A stretch of 13,835 nt of DNA from an uncultured Eubacteriales bacterium. Its GTDB lineage: Bacteria; Bacillota; Clostridia; Oscillospirales; Acutalibacteraceae. Made by a program: the position numbers and the translations under genes. Positions 1-7,609 of the stretch are shown one piece after another. Where the stretch lies: contig ONUD01000206.1 of assembly GCA_900320925.1 (NCBI GenBank), positions 1 to 13,835 on the forward strand, read 5' to 3'. The notes under the pieces were generated by a model. The model was given only the letters and a program-made list of their open reading frames with translations, did not search any database and was not told where the DNA came from. Numbering within the stretch: position 1 is the stretch's first letter; each line of letters opens with the position of its first letter.

Positions 1-1303
1 ATTCACCGCCTGAGGCAATTTTGGCAACAGGCTTCGGTTCTTCCCCGACATTGGTGGAAATGAGGATTTCTACATCATCACAGCCGAAAAGATTCAATTC
101 ACAAGGCTCGCACCTGACCACCAGTCTGACATTCGGCATATCCAGAAAGGTCATTTCTTCCTTGACACGTGCGGAAAACTGCACGGCAATTTTCTTGCGT
201 TGTTCTGACAGAGCTTTGGCAAGCTGTTCAGCTTTGAGGCGGGCTTTTTGGCAGTTTTGTTCCAAAAGGGTTCTGTTTTCCTCGTATTTTTCAAGGTAGT
301 CCAGTTCCTGCCTTGCCTTGTCGAGAAATGCCAGCATTTCCTCAATGGAACTGCCGTATTTTCTGCCAAGCCGCTGAATCAGGTCAATTCTGTCCTCGAT
401 TTCCTCGATACTGCCCACATCGGAATCGGCACTTTCCGCCAGCCCCGACACCTCTGCACAGCAGTCCTCCAGTTCATAAACCGCATTCTGCAAACGCTGG
501 TACAATGCTTCACAGTCAGGCAGTACGTCCATGATACGTTCCACGGCGGCACAGGCATTTTCCAACTGCTGTACAGCACCGTCCGTTTCCTCACTCCCGT
601 TGAGAGATTCCCGTGCGTCATTCAGGGCAGAAGCAATTTTTTCCTTGTTTTCGATGAGGGTTCTCTGTTCCTTGAGTTCCTCATATTCACCAATGTACAG
701 GTCGGCTTCTTCCAGTTCCCTGACCTGATATTGCAGGAGGTCAATACGGCGGTTGCGTTCGGCTTCATCGGATTCCGCCTTGTTCAGTTCTTCTTGCAGG
801 GACTTGTAGTGTCTGTAGGCCGTGCGGTACTGTTCCAACGGCTGTTCCAAATTGCCCAGTTTGTCAAGATAGGTGATATGCCGGTCTGGGGACATCAGTT
901 CATAGCTTTCATGCTGTCCGTGGATATTGATAAGGTACGTGCCGACTGCTTTCAGTGTCCCCACAGTGGCAGGTCTGCCGTTAATACGGCACTTACCCTT
1001 GCCGTTGAGTCCGATTTCCCTTTGCAGAAGCACCTCCCCGTCCTCCGTGTCAAAGCCGTATTCCTGCAAAGCTTCTTTCACTCTGTCGGACGGCTCTTCA
1101 AATGCCGCACTGACAAAAGCTGTGTCTGCACCGTTTCGGATCAAATCTCTGGAAGTCCTGTTGCCGAGGACAGCATTGATGGAGTCAATCACGATAGACT
1201 TGCCTGCTCCGGTTTCGCCTGTCAGCACATTCAGTCCCAAAGAAAAATCAATGCTTGTTTCTTCGATGACAGCGATATTCTCAATGTACAGATTTTTCAG
1301 CAT
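1..1303 (-). CDS. recN: DNA repair protein RecN, 3' part missing
   Basis: RecN is an SMC-like ATPase that acts at DNA double-strand breaks in the cytoplasm, in recombinational repair. My translation from the ATG at 1303 reads without a stop for 434 codons and leaves the window inside the ABC signature (ASGGE, codons ending at position 2). Family members usually have about 550-570 residues, so roughly the last fifth is missing. The N-terminus MLKNLYIENIAVIEE and the Walker A motif GETGAGKS (residues 29-36) are typical, as are the INIHGQHE stretch and a long charged coiled-coil middle. GAGG at 1311-1314 sits 7 nt before the ATG and lies within the end of argR. The start is 1 nt past the argR stop, so this is probably the last gene of the dxs-argR unit. 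One small oddity is three cysteines close together (about residues 398, 401 and 408) just before the signature. Confidence 0.95.
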   Translation of the reverse strand, partial: MLKNLYIENIAVIEETSIDFSLGLNVLTGETGAGKSIVIDSINAVLGNRTSRDLIRNGADTAFVSAAFEEPSDRVKEALQEYGFDTEDGEVLLQREIGLNGKGKCRINGRPATVGTLKAVGTYLINIHGQHESYELMSPDRHITYLDKLGNLEQPLEQYRTAYRHYKSLQEELNKAESDEAERNRRIDLLQYQVRELEEADLYIGEYEELKEQRTLIENKEKIASALNDARESLNGSEETDGAVQQLENACAAVERIMDVLPDCEALYQRLQNAVYELEDCCAEVSGLAESADSDVGSIEEIEDRIDLIQRLGRKYGSSIEEMLAFLDKARQELDYLEKYEENRTLLEQNCQKARLKAEQLAKALSEQRKKIAVQFSARVKEEMTFLDMPNVRLVVRCEPCELNLFGCDDVEILISTNVGEEPKPVAKIASGGE

Positions 1304-1304
1304 A

Positions 1305-1766
1305 TTACAACCTCTTTTCCGACATCCGCTTTTTCAAGTCGGATACCAGACCTGCCGAAGCAGCATCCGTTCTCGTGGCAACAAAAATCGTGTCATCTCC
1401 TGCCAGTGTTCCCAAAACGCCTGCCCGATTGGTGGAATCCAGTGCCGCACAGACTGCCTGTGCCATTCCGACCTTGGTTTTGATGACAACCAGTGTATGG
1501 GCATAATCCACCCCTGTTACTGCCGTAGCAAACAGGTAAGAATGTGACGGTTCCTCTTCCTGCTCCTCTGGGGTATCGGCCGCATACCGATAGGCACCGT
1601 GGCTGTCAGGCACCTTAATCAAACGCATTTCTTTGATATCTCTGGAAACGGTGGCCTGTGTCACCCGAAAACCCTCTTGTTTCAGCCTTTCCAGCAATTC
1701 GGATTGTGTTTCAATCGGGTGTTCTTTAATCAGTTCCAAGATCTTAGTTTGTCTTCGTATTTTCAT
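1305..1766 (-). CDS. argR: arginine repressor ArgR
   Basis: ArgR is a hexameric transcription factor that binds ARG boxes when arginine is present. It represses arginine synthesis and, in Bacillus relatives (where it is called AhrC), activates catabolism. The 153-residue length is normal. The N-terminal winged helix-turn-helix carries TQATVSRD (36-43), the recognition-helix signature. The C-terminal oligomerisation and arginine-binding domain has VVIKTKVGMAQ and GTLAGDDTIFV (119-129), with the Asp pair that contacts arginine. The ATG at 1766 overlaps the nadK stop as ATGA, and the upstream ribosome binding site is weak, so translation is probably coupled to nadK. Sitting next to recN with tlyA and nadK upstream is the usual Clostridia order and does not imply that its targets are here. 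Confidence 0.97.
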   Translation of the reverse strand: MKIRRQTKILELIKEHPIETQSELLERLKQEGFRVTQATVSRDIKEMRLIKVPDSHGAYRYAADTPEEQEEEPSHSYLFATAVTGVDYAHTLVVIKTKVGMAQAVCAALDSTNRAGVLGTLAGDDTIFVATRTDAASAGLVSDLKKRMSEKRL

Positions 1767-2632
1767 GCCTGCCTGCCTTTCTCGGTAAACTTATCGTTCA
1801 GCACTCTGTAAAAAGATTTATCTTTCAGCTTGACAAGCTCCGTTTCGATGTTAGCGGAAGTAATGCTGATGGTGTCTGACTGGCGTATGGTGAAAGTTTT
1901 TGCACCGTCAAGGGTCAGAAACACCTCTGTATTATCGTCACAGGCGGCACGGACGCTCAAACGGGAATGATGGCTGAACACAACCGGTCTTGCAAAGAGT
2001 GAATGAGAGCAAACCGGCGTCATGACAATACATTTCATAGTGGGTTCCACGACAGGTCCTCCTGCCGCCAGAGAATAGGCACTGGAGCCTGTCGGTGTGG
2101 AGATAATCAGCCCGTCTGCACGGTAGTGGCAAATATAGCCGCCGTCCTCTGCGACCGATACATCAATGTCAATGAGCCTTGACAGTGACCCTCTGGAAAT
2201 GACCGCATCGTTCATGGCATAGGATTGCCGCTCCCCCTGCACGACTTTGAGCATCATTCTTTTTTCTATCGTATACGCTCCCTCTGCCAGTCTTGACAGC
2301 ATGGACAGTTCATCCGGTTCCAGCTCGGCAACAAATCCCAGTCTGCCGGTGTTGATACCCAGCAGGGGACAGCCTGCCAAAGCAGCCTTTCTTGCGGCAT
2401 GGATAATCGTCCCGTCACCGCCGATCGTCAGCACCATGTCACAGCCGCCCAGCATATCCTCCATACTGCCGTAAAAGACAATGCCCTTTTCCCTGTACTG
2501 ACGGCTCAGACGGCTTTCCATGCGGATTTCCATCCCCAGCGACAACAGTATCCGAATGGCCTCCAGAGAAGTGTCATAGGCTCCCTGTTTGGTCAGATTT
2601 GGCACAACAGCAATTTTTTGCATGATATTCAT
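1763..2632 (-). CDS. nadK: NAD kinase
   Basis: NadK phosphorylates NAD+ at the 2' hydroxyl with ATP or polyphosphate and is the cell's source of NADP. In the 289-residue product I see the GGDGT motif (71-75, catalytic Asp73), GINTGRLGF (92-100), the NAD-contacting NDAVISRG (141-148), and the glycine-rich TPTGSSAYSLAAGGP (179-193). All key residues are present. The reading frame can be extended to a GTG at 2641, but GGGAGG at 2641-2646 would touch that codon, while it lies 8 nt before the ATG at 2632. I therefore start at 2632. A further ATG at 2623 is possible but less well placed. The gene starts 5 nt after the tlyA stop and overlaps argR by 4 nt. Confidence 0.97.
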   Translation of the reverse strand: MNIMQKIAVVPNLTKQGAYDTSLEAIRILLSLGMEIRMESRLSRQYREKGIVFYGSMEDMLGGCDMVLTIGGDGTIIHAARKAALAGCPLLGINTGRLGFVAELEPDELSMLSRLAEGAYTIEKRMMLKVVQGERQSYAMNDAVISRGSLSRLIDIDVSVAEDGGYICHYRADGLIISTPTGSSAYSLAAGGPVVEPTMKCIVMTPVCSHSLFARPVVFSHHSRLSVRAACDDNTEVFLTLDGAKTFTIRQSDTISITSANIETELVKLKDKSFYRVLNDKFTEKGRQA

Positions 2633-2637
2633 GAATG

Positions 2638-3456
2638 TCACCTCCCTGCTGACGAATCCAGCACACGATGGGATTCTTCCACGACACCCTCCATGTCGAT
2701 GGGTACCGATACAGGGCTGTCCGACTTTCGGATATACAAAAGATATTCAATATTGCCTTCCGGCCCTTTGATGGGGGAAAAATCCAGTCCCCGTATGTCA
2801 AACCCGTTGTCAAGACAAAAGGCAACGATTTTTTCAATCACTTCCTGATGGACATTTTTGTCCCTTACCACGCCGTTTTTACCGACCTTGCCCCTGCCTG
2901 CTTCAAACTGCGGCTTGATCAGGCACACTGCTGTACCGTTCTCTTTCAACAGCGGACGGACTGCCGGCAGTACCAGACACAGTGAAATAAAGCAGACATC
3001 GACACTGAAAAAGTCAATGGGATCCGGCACCTGCTCTTTGGTGATATAACGCACGTTGGTACGCTCCAAATTGACCACTCTTTCATCGTTCCGCAATTTC
3101 CAGTCCAACTGACCGTGACCCACGTCAATGGCATACACTTTTTTGGCACCGTTTTGCAGCATACAGTCCGTAAAACCGCCTGTTGATGCTCCGATATCCA
3201 TGGTAATGTTCTCATGCAGGTCAATGGCAAACACGTGCATGGCCTTTTCCAGCTTCAGTCCTCCACGGCTGACATATTTCAGCTTATTGCCTCTTACTTC
3301 TATTTTCACATCTTCTTTATAGACAGTTCCGGGCTTGTCCGCCTTTTGGTTATCAACGTAGACAATCCCCGCCATAATAATCGCCTTGGCCTTTTCACGG
3401 CTTTCGGCAAGCCCTGCCTCATACACCAGTATATCCAGACGTTTTTTTGCTGTCAT
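2638..3456 (-). CDS. tlyA: TlyA-family rRNA 2'-O-methyltransferase (S4 + FtsJ-like)
   Basis: TlyA (YqxC in Bacillus) methylates ribose 2'-hydroxyls of rRNA using S-adenosylmethionine. In mycobacteria it sets capreomycin sensitivity. Early literature also called it a haemolysin, which I do not adopt. The 272-residue protein has an N-terminal S4 RNA-binding domain (about 5-62) followed by a Rossmann methyltransferase with the SAM-binding stretch DIGASTGGFTDC (87-98). The FtsJ-type catalytic tetrad seems complete: Lys68 (in SRGGLKLEKA), Asp153 (VDVCFISL), Lys181 (LIKPQFE) and Glu237 (GNIEYLL). From memory, these align one residue off the tetrad described for Mycobacterium tuberculosis TlyA. The ATG at 3456 overlaps the dxs stop as ATGA. 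The exact target nucleotide cannot be read from sequence. Confidence 0.93.
   Translation of the reverse strand: MTAKKRLDILVYEAGLAESREKAKAIIMAGIVYVDNQKADKPGTVYKEDVKIEVRGNKLKYVSRGGLKLEKAMHVFAIDLHENITMDIGASTGGFTDCMLQNGAKKVYAIDVGHGQLDWKLRNDERVVNLERTNVRYITKEQVPDPIDFFSVDVCFISLCLVLPAVRPLLKENGTAVCLIKPQFEAGRGKVGKNGVVRDKNVHQEVIEKIVAFCLDNGFDIRGLDFSPIKGPEGNIEYLLYIRKSDSPVSVPIDMEGVVEESHRVLDSSAGR
2641..2646 (-). promoter_or_regulatory. ribosome binding site that fixes the nadK start
   Basis: GGGAGG on the minus strand lies 8 nt upstream of the ATG at 2632. It directly abuts the alternative GTG at 2641, which would leave no spacer. It falls within the last codons of tlyA, as expected for closely packed genes. 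Confidence 0.75.
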
Positions 3457-5297
3457 TTCATTTCCCTTTCCATTTTCCGCACCATTCCCTCTGCATCCAA
3501 CCCCAGGCGGTGCAAAACAGAATTTGTCGTTCCTTGTGCCACATAACCGCTGATGGCGGTCAGCCGGTAGCTTCCCGCAAATCCCGACTGATACAGAGCA
3601 AATCCAAAGGCTTCTCCGATTCCCCCGCTTTGGATTCCCTCTTCAAAGAAATACACCCTCCGATACGGCAAGGCCATTTCTACTGCCCTCTTTGGCAGGG
3701 GCTTGAGTGTGTTCAGCTTGAGAATACATACTTTCCTTTTCAGCCTTTCTCTTGCCTGACAGGCTTCGGAGAAAGTACGTCCGTATGTAACAATCAGTTC
3801 CTCACTGTCATGATCGCCGTACACGCTGTACGGCTCCACGGACGGTTCATATTCTTTCGGCAGATACCCCTCCCCGCCCCTCGGATAGCGTACTGCCACT
3901 GTCCCGTTGGTATCATACACCGCCCGAAACAGCATCATTTCCAATTCCCGAAAGCCGGACGGGGCATAGACCGTCACATTCGGGATCGTATTCAAAAAGG
4001 CAACGTCAAAAATTCCCTGATGGGTTTCGCCGTCCTCTCCGACAATGCCTGCCCTGTCTACTGCCAGCACGATATGCAGGTTCTGCATGGCGGCATCATG
4101 CAAAATCTGGTCATAGGCTCTTTGCAGGAACGTGGAGTACACCGCAAACACGGGTACTGCCCCCTCTGCGGCAAGTCCTCCTGCAAATGTGACAGCGTGT
4201 TCTTCGGCAATGCCCACATCAAAAAATCTGTCCTTATATTTTTTGGCGAAGGTTTTCAGCCCCGTGCCTGCTGTCATGGCGGCGGTAATGGCACAGATAT
4301 GCTTATCCTCTTCGGCAAGCCTGCACAAACAGGCTCCGAACACGGCTGAATAGCCCTTGGAAGAGCTTTTCGGTTCTCCCGTATCAATATCAAAGGAAGA
4401 AATTCCATGAAAGCCTGTCGGATCTTTTTCGGCAAATTCATAGCCTTTTCCCTTTTTCGTACAGACGTGTACCAATACCGGTCCTTTTTTTCGTTTTGCC
4501 GCTTTCAGTGCAGTCACCAACTGAGGGATATTATGCCCGTCAAAGGGTCCGTAGTAGGTAAAGCCCATCTGCTCAAAAATATTATTGCGGTGTCCGAACA
4601 GTTCGTCACGCACCCAGTTTTTGGTATGTTTCATTCCCTTGGCAAGCGTCTCTCCTGCCACGGGGATTTTTTGCAGGGTATCCTGTACATGGGACTTGGC
4701 ATCCAGATAGCTGGGCTTGATACGTGTTTTCGTAAGATACGTTGCCATCGAACCGACATTTCTGGAAATTGACATTTTGTTGTCGTTCAGGATGACGATG
4801 AAATTTTTTCGGTATCTTCCCGCATTGTTCAGCCCCTCATAGGCAAGTCCTCCTGACAAGGCACCATCCCCGATGACGGCAATGGTAAAATGCTCCTTGC
4901 CTGCACAGGCAATCCCGTATGCTGCCGAGATGGAGGTACTGCTGTGTCCTGTATCAAAGCTGTCATAGATGCTTTCACTCCGTTTCGGGAAACCTGAAAG
5001 ACCGTTTTCGGTACGGATGGTACGGATACGGTCTTTTCTGCCCGTCAGAATCTTGTGGGCATAGCACTGGTGTCCTACGTCCCATACAATTTTATCCTTT
5101 GGCAGGTCAAATACTTTATGGATTGCCAATGTCAGTTCCACTACCCCCAGATTAGAGGCCAGATGTCCGCCGTTTTCGGACACGACCTCTACAATAGCAG
5201 TTCTGATTTCATCGGCTAATGCTTCCAGTTCATGCTCTGAAAGAGTTTTGACATCTGACGGAGAGTGGATTTGTTCCAAAATATGACTGTCTGACAT
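3453..5297 (-). CDS. dxs: 1-deoxy-D-xylulose-5-phosphate synthase
   Basis: Dxs condenses pyruvate and glyceraldehyde 3-phosphate, using thiamine diphosphate, to DXP. This is the first step of the MEP route to IPP and DMAPP (and DXP also feeds thiamine and pyridoxal synthesis). From the ATG at 5297 the product has 614 residues, a normal length. Visible features are HLASNLG (His45), VGHQCYAHK (75-82), the ThDP motif GDGALSGG (143-150) closing with ILNDNKMSIS, GPFDGHN (250-256), and GIAEEHAVT (362-370) with the catalytic Glu365. A transketolase C-terminal domain follows. The frame opens 21 nt earlier at an ATG at 5318, but that codon lies only about 5 nt from the predicted transcription start and has no ribosome binding site, so I prefer 5297. 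It sits downstream of ispA, which uses the IPP and DMAPP made by this pathway. Confidence 0.96.
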   Translation of the reverse strand: MSDSHILEQIHSPSDVKTLSEHELEALADEIRTAIVEVVSENGGHLASNLGVVELTLAIHKVFDLPKDKIVWDVGHQCYAHKILTGRKDRIRTIRTENGLSGFPKRSESIYDSFDTGHSSTSISAAYGIACAGKEHFTIAVIGDGALSGGLAYEGLNNAGRYRKNFIVILNDNKMSISRNVGSMATYLTKTRIKPSYLDAKSHVQDTLQKIPVAGETLAKGMKHTKNWVRDELFGHRNNIFEQMGFTYYGPFDGHNIPQLVTALKAAKRKKGPVLVHVCTKKGKGYEFAEKDPTGFHGISSFDIDTGEPKSSSKGYSAVFGACLCRLAEEDKHICAITAAMTAGTGLKTFAKKYKDRFFDVGIAEEHAVTFAGGLAAEGAVPVFAVYSTFLQRAYDQILHDAAMQNLHIVLAVDRAGIVGEDGETHQGIFDVAFLNTIPNVTVYAPSGFRELEMMLFRAVYDTNGTVAVRYPRGGEGYLPKEYEPSVEPYSVYGDHDSEELIVTYGRTFSEACQARERLKRKVCILKLNTLKPLPKRAVEMALPYRRVYFFEEGIQSGGIGEAFGFALYQSGFAGSYRLTAISGYVAQGTTNSVLHRLGLDAEGMVRKMEREMK

Positions 5298-5306
5298 TTT
5301 CAACGA

Positions 5307-5310
5307 CTCC
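5307..5310 (-). promoter_or_regulatory. ribosome binding site that fixes the dxs start
   Basis: GGAG on the minus strand lies 9 nt before the ATG at 5297. It is inside the frame that opens at 5318, so it can only serve the internal start. With the predicted transcription start near 5323 this gives a leader of about 25 nt. Confidence 0.65.
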
Positions 5311-5329
5311 AAAACCATTGTTTTGCATT

Positions 5330-5358
5330 ATTATACTATATATTCATGGTTTATGCAA
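5330..5358 (-). promoter_or_regulatory. sigma-A-type promoter for dxs-tlyA-nadK-argR-recN
   Basis: On the minus strand TTGCAT (5353-5358) and TATAAT (5330-5335) are separated by exactly 17 bp. The -10 matches the consensus fully and the -35 differs at two positions. The pair lies in the only sizeable gap of the left block, between the ispA stop and dxs. Transcription would start near 5323. There is no terminator in front of it, so transcripts from the ruvC promoter can also read in, and this would be an extra internal promoter. Confidence 0.75.
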
Positions 5359-5365
5359 CATTCTT

Positions 5366-6223
5366 TTATTTTTTACGCTCACAAAGCTGATAGGCAAACT
5401 GTACTAATTCGTCCGTGTCACCATCGAATTGCTTTAGACACGCAACTGCCTTGTCCGTCAATGCACGGCTGATTTTTTGGCATTCCTCTAAACCTAACAG
5501 CGATACATACGTTGATTTTTTGTTTTCTTCGTCACTGCCGACAGGCTTGCCAAGCGTTGCCGTGTCGGAGGTCACGTCCAGCATATCGTCCACGATTTGG
5601 AAAGCAGTGCCGATATGCATGGCATATTCCCGTGCGGCCTGTATCTGTGCTTCGTCCGCACCTGCCGAAATGCACCCCAGTATACAAGCGGCGGCTATCA
5701 AAGCACCTGTTTTCTTTTCGTCCATCACTCGCAGACGCTCCACGGAAACCTGTCTGCCCTCGCTCTCAAGGTCAATGACCTGACCGCCAATCATGCCGAC
5801 TGCCCCTGCATATTCTGCCAGTATTCTTCCCGCCCTGACACATTTTTCATAGCCATTGTACTGCACGGCTCTTTCCGATAATACCGTTTCAAATGCCAGC
5901 GTCAGCAGTCCGTCACCGCCCAGCAAAGCCGCTGCTTCCCCGAATACCTTGTGATTGGTGGGCTTGCCACGCCTTAAATCATCGTTGTCCATGCAGGGCA
6001 GGTCATCGTGTATCAGCGAGTAGGTATGGATCATCTCCACCGCACACGCAAACGGTACAGCGGCTTCCTCGCTGCCGCCGCACAGCTTGGCAAATGCCAG
6101 TGTCAGCATAGGACGGATTCGTTTGCCGCCTGCGGTAAGGCTGTATTCCATGGAGGAAATGACCGTTGCAATTTCCTCTGTCTTTTCAGGAAGATAGGAC
6201 AAAAGTGCCTGTTCCCAATTCAT
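5366..6223 (-). CDS. ispA: farnesyl diphosphate synthase (geranyltranstransferase)
   Basis: This enzyme joins DMAPP and IPP to geranyl and then farnesyl diphosphate, which feeds undecaprenyl phosphate and quinone side chains. The 285-residue polyprenyl synthase has the first Asp-rich motif DDLPCMD (73-79) and the second DDMLD (212-216). GGKRIRPML (32-40) is also present. The stretch YSLIHDDLP before the first motif, with its two-residue insertion, is the pattern of bacterial type II FPP synthases, so a C15 product is likely, though C20 cannot be excluded. The frame extends to an ATG at 6238, but GGGAGG (6231-6236) lies inside that extension and 7 nt before the ATG at 6223. The latter ATG also overlaps the xseB stop as ATGA, so I start at 6223. 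Confidence 0.94.
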   Translation of the reverse strand: MNWEQALLSYLPEKTEEIATVISSMEYSLTAGGKRIRPMLTLAFAKLCGGSEEAAVPFACAVEMIHTYSLIHDDLPCMDNDDLRRGKPTNHKVFGEAAALLGGDGLLTLAFETVLSERAVQYNGYEKCVRAGRILAEYAGAVGMIGGQVIDLESEGRQVSVERLRVMDEKKTGALIAAACILGCISAGADEAQIQAAREYAMHIGTAFQIVDDMLDVTSDTATLGKPVGSDEENKKSTYVSLLGLEECQKISRALTDKAVACLKQFDGDTDELVQFAYQLCERKK

Positions 6224-6408
6224 ACCTGTTCCTCCCATTCTGAAATCAGTGTAATTTTTTGTTCGGCATTTTTGAGAGTTGCATAACAGGTTTTTGCCAG
6301 CTTGGTTCCCTGTTCAAACATGGCGATCGACTCTTCCAGTGAAAGCTTGCCGCTTTCCAATTCCTTCACCGTTGTTTCCAGTTGTGATATAGTTTCTTCA
6401 TAATTCAT
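6220..6408 (-). CDS. xseB: exonuclease VII small subunit
   Basis: XseB is the small helical subunit of exonuclease VII, and several copies bind each XseA to form the enzyme that degrades single-stranded DNA from both ends. The 62-residue product is of the expected short length. It reads as two helices with the family pattern: an acidic start (NYEETISQLE), then LESGKLSLEESIAMFEQGTKL and a second helix with LKNAEQKI. The ATG at 6408 has GGAGG at 6416-6420, 7 nt upstream. The gene overlaps xseA by 11 nt and ispA by 4 nt, so translation of the two subunits is probably coupled. Confidence 0.95.
   Translation of the reverse strand: MNYEETISQLETTVKELESGKLSLEESIAMFEQGTKLAKTCYATLKNAEQKITLISEWEEQV
6231..6236 (-). 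promoter_or_regulatory. ribosome binding site that fixes the ispA start
   Basis: GGGAGG on the minus strand is 7 nt before the ATG at 6223. It overlaps the alternative ATG at 6236-6238, which rules out its use for that codon. It lies inside the 3' end of xseB. Confidence 0.75.
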
Positions 6409-7609
6409 GATGATTCCTCCCCGTTATCATACAGTCAAAGCTGCCGTCCGAAAGTACAACTTCAATGGTATCATTCACTTCTGCCTGCTCTACACTGCTG
6501 AGGATATGCCCGTCCTTTTTGGTGACAGAATACCCTCTTGCCAGTATTTTCAGGGGGCTTAAGGTATCCAATTTAGCGGTCAATGCCGTAAAGGCTTCCT
6601 TTTCGGCAGACAGCTTTTTTGTATAAGCCCCTTTCAGTCTTGCTGTCAGCATATCCAATACAATCCGCCTGTTTTTTGTGATGTCATCGGGTGTATTCAG
6701 CACCCTTGCCTGTGCGGCTCTTTCATAACGCTGCCATTCCTCCTGCCAGCGTCTTTGCATGGCGGCCGTCATTTTATTAATGAGCATTGCCGTTTCCGCA
6801 AGCATATTGTCATGCGTGACCGCCGATACCAGTTCAGCGGCGGCAGACGGCGTAGAAGCCCTGACATCTGCCGCAAAATCGCAGATGGTAAAATCCGTTT
6901 CATGCCCCACGGCGGACACTACGGGAATCGGACAGGCATAGATAGCTCTTGCCAGTGCTTCATCATTGAATGCCCATAAATCTTCGATACTGCCGCCGCC
7001 CCTGCCGATGATGAGAACGTCCGCACATGACAGTTCACTGAATCGTTTGACGGCATTGGTCAAATCTTCTGCCGCATTCTCCCCCTGTACCAAAACGGGA
7101 TACAGAATAATTTCCCCCACAGGATAGCGTCTTTTGAGGATACGGAACATATCCTGCACTGCCGCCCCTGTCGGAGAGGTGATAATACCGATTTTCTGGG
7201 GAAATAAAGGCAGTTCTTTTTTATGCTCGGCGGCAAACAGTCCTTCTTTTTGCAGTTTTTCCTTTAACTGCTCATAGGCAAGGTTCAATGCCCCTGCCCC
7301 ATCAGGCACCATTTCTTCTGCATTGATTTGATACGTGCCTGCCTTTTCATACAGGGTAACACTCCCCCGCAGGAGAACTTTCATGCCGCTTTTGGGAGTG
7401 AATTTCAGATACTTTGCTTTTCCTGCAAACATCACAGCTTTGATGATACACTGCTCCTCGTCTTTGAGGGAAAAGTAAATATGCCCTGTATAATGCATCG
7501 TCAGGTTGGAAATTTCCCCACGCAGATAAACATTGTTCAGTTTGCCGTCACTTTCCAGTACGGACTTGACATAACGGTTCAATTGTGATACGGATAAAAT
7601 ACTGCTCAT
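6398..7609 (-). CDS. xseA: exonuclease VII large subunit
   Basis: XseA is the catalytic subunit of exonuclease VII, which digests single-stranded DNA to oligonucleotides in mismatch and other repair, in the cytoplasm. The 403-residue product has the N-terminal OB-fold (about 5-100, with GEISNLT and GHIYFSLKD) and then the catalytic domain: GIITSPTGAA (141-150), IGRGGGSIEDLWAFND (201-216) and GHETDFTICDFAADVRAST (235-253). A charged helical region follows, where XseB would bind, and a short C-terminal ARGYS element. Length and motifs are normal. The ATG at 7609 overlaps the ruvB stop as ATGA. Only a weak ribosome binding site precedes it, which suggests coupling to ruvB. Confidence 0.97.
   Translation of the reverse strand: MSSILSVSQLNRYVKSVLESDGKLNNVYLRGEISNLTMHYTGHIYFSLKDEEQCIIKAVMFAGKAKYLKFTPKSGMKVLLRGSVTLYEKAGTYQINAEEMVPDGAGALNLAYEQLKEKLQKEGLFAAEHKKELPLFPQKIGIITSPTGAAVQDMFRILKRRYPVGEIILYPVLVQGENAAEDLTNAVKRFSELSCADVLIIGRGGGSIEDLWAFNDEALARAIYACPIPVVSAVGHETDFTICDFAADVRASTPSAAAELVSAVTHDNMLAETAMLINKMTAAMQRRWQEEWQRYERAAQARVLNTPDDITKNRRIVLDMLTARLKGAYTKKLSAEKEAFTALTAKLDTLSPLKILARGYSVTKKDGHILSSVEQAEVNDTIEVVLSDGSFDCMITGRNHHEL

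Noticed and set aside
248..1483. A 411-codon open frame on the plus strand opposite recN and argR
   Set aside because: It is exactly codon-in-register antisense to recN. Such frames stay open when the real gene rarely uses TTA, CTA and TCA codons. It has no recognisable domain, and RecN on the other strand is unmistakable. The plus-strand frames at 3447-4349 (opposite dxs) and 10796-11845 (opposite glmM) are in the same register and have the same explanation.
927..1547. A 206-codon plus-strand open frame opposite recN and argR
   Set aside because: It has no family signature or credible ribosome binding site and lies wholly over two well-supported minus-strand genes.
2638..3456. Calling TlyA a haemolysin
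   Set aside because: The S4 plus FtsJ-like layout with a complete K-D-K-E tetrad fits an rRNA 2'-O-methyltransferase. No membrane-active or toxin feature is visible.
5298..5365. Thiamine riboswitch or other structured leader before dxs
   Set aside because: The predicted leader is only about 25 nt, and the 68-nt gap lacks the conserved TPP-riboswitch core (CUGAGA ... ACCUGA).
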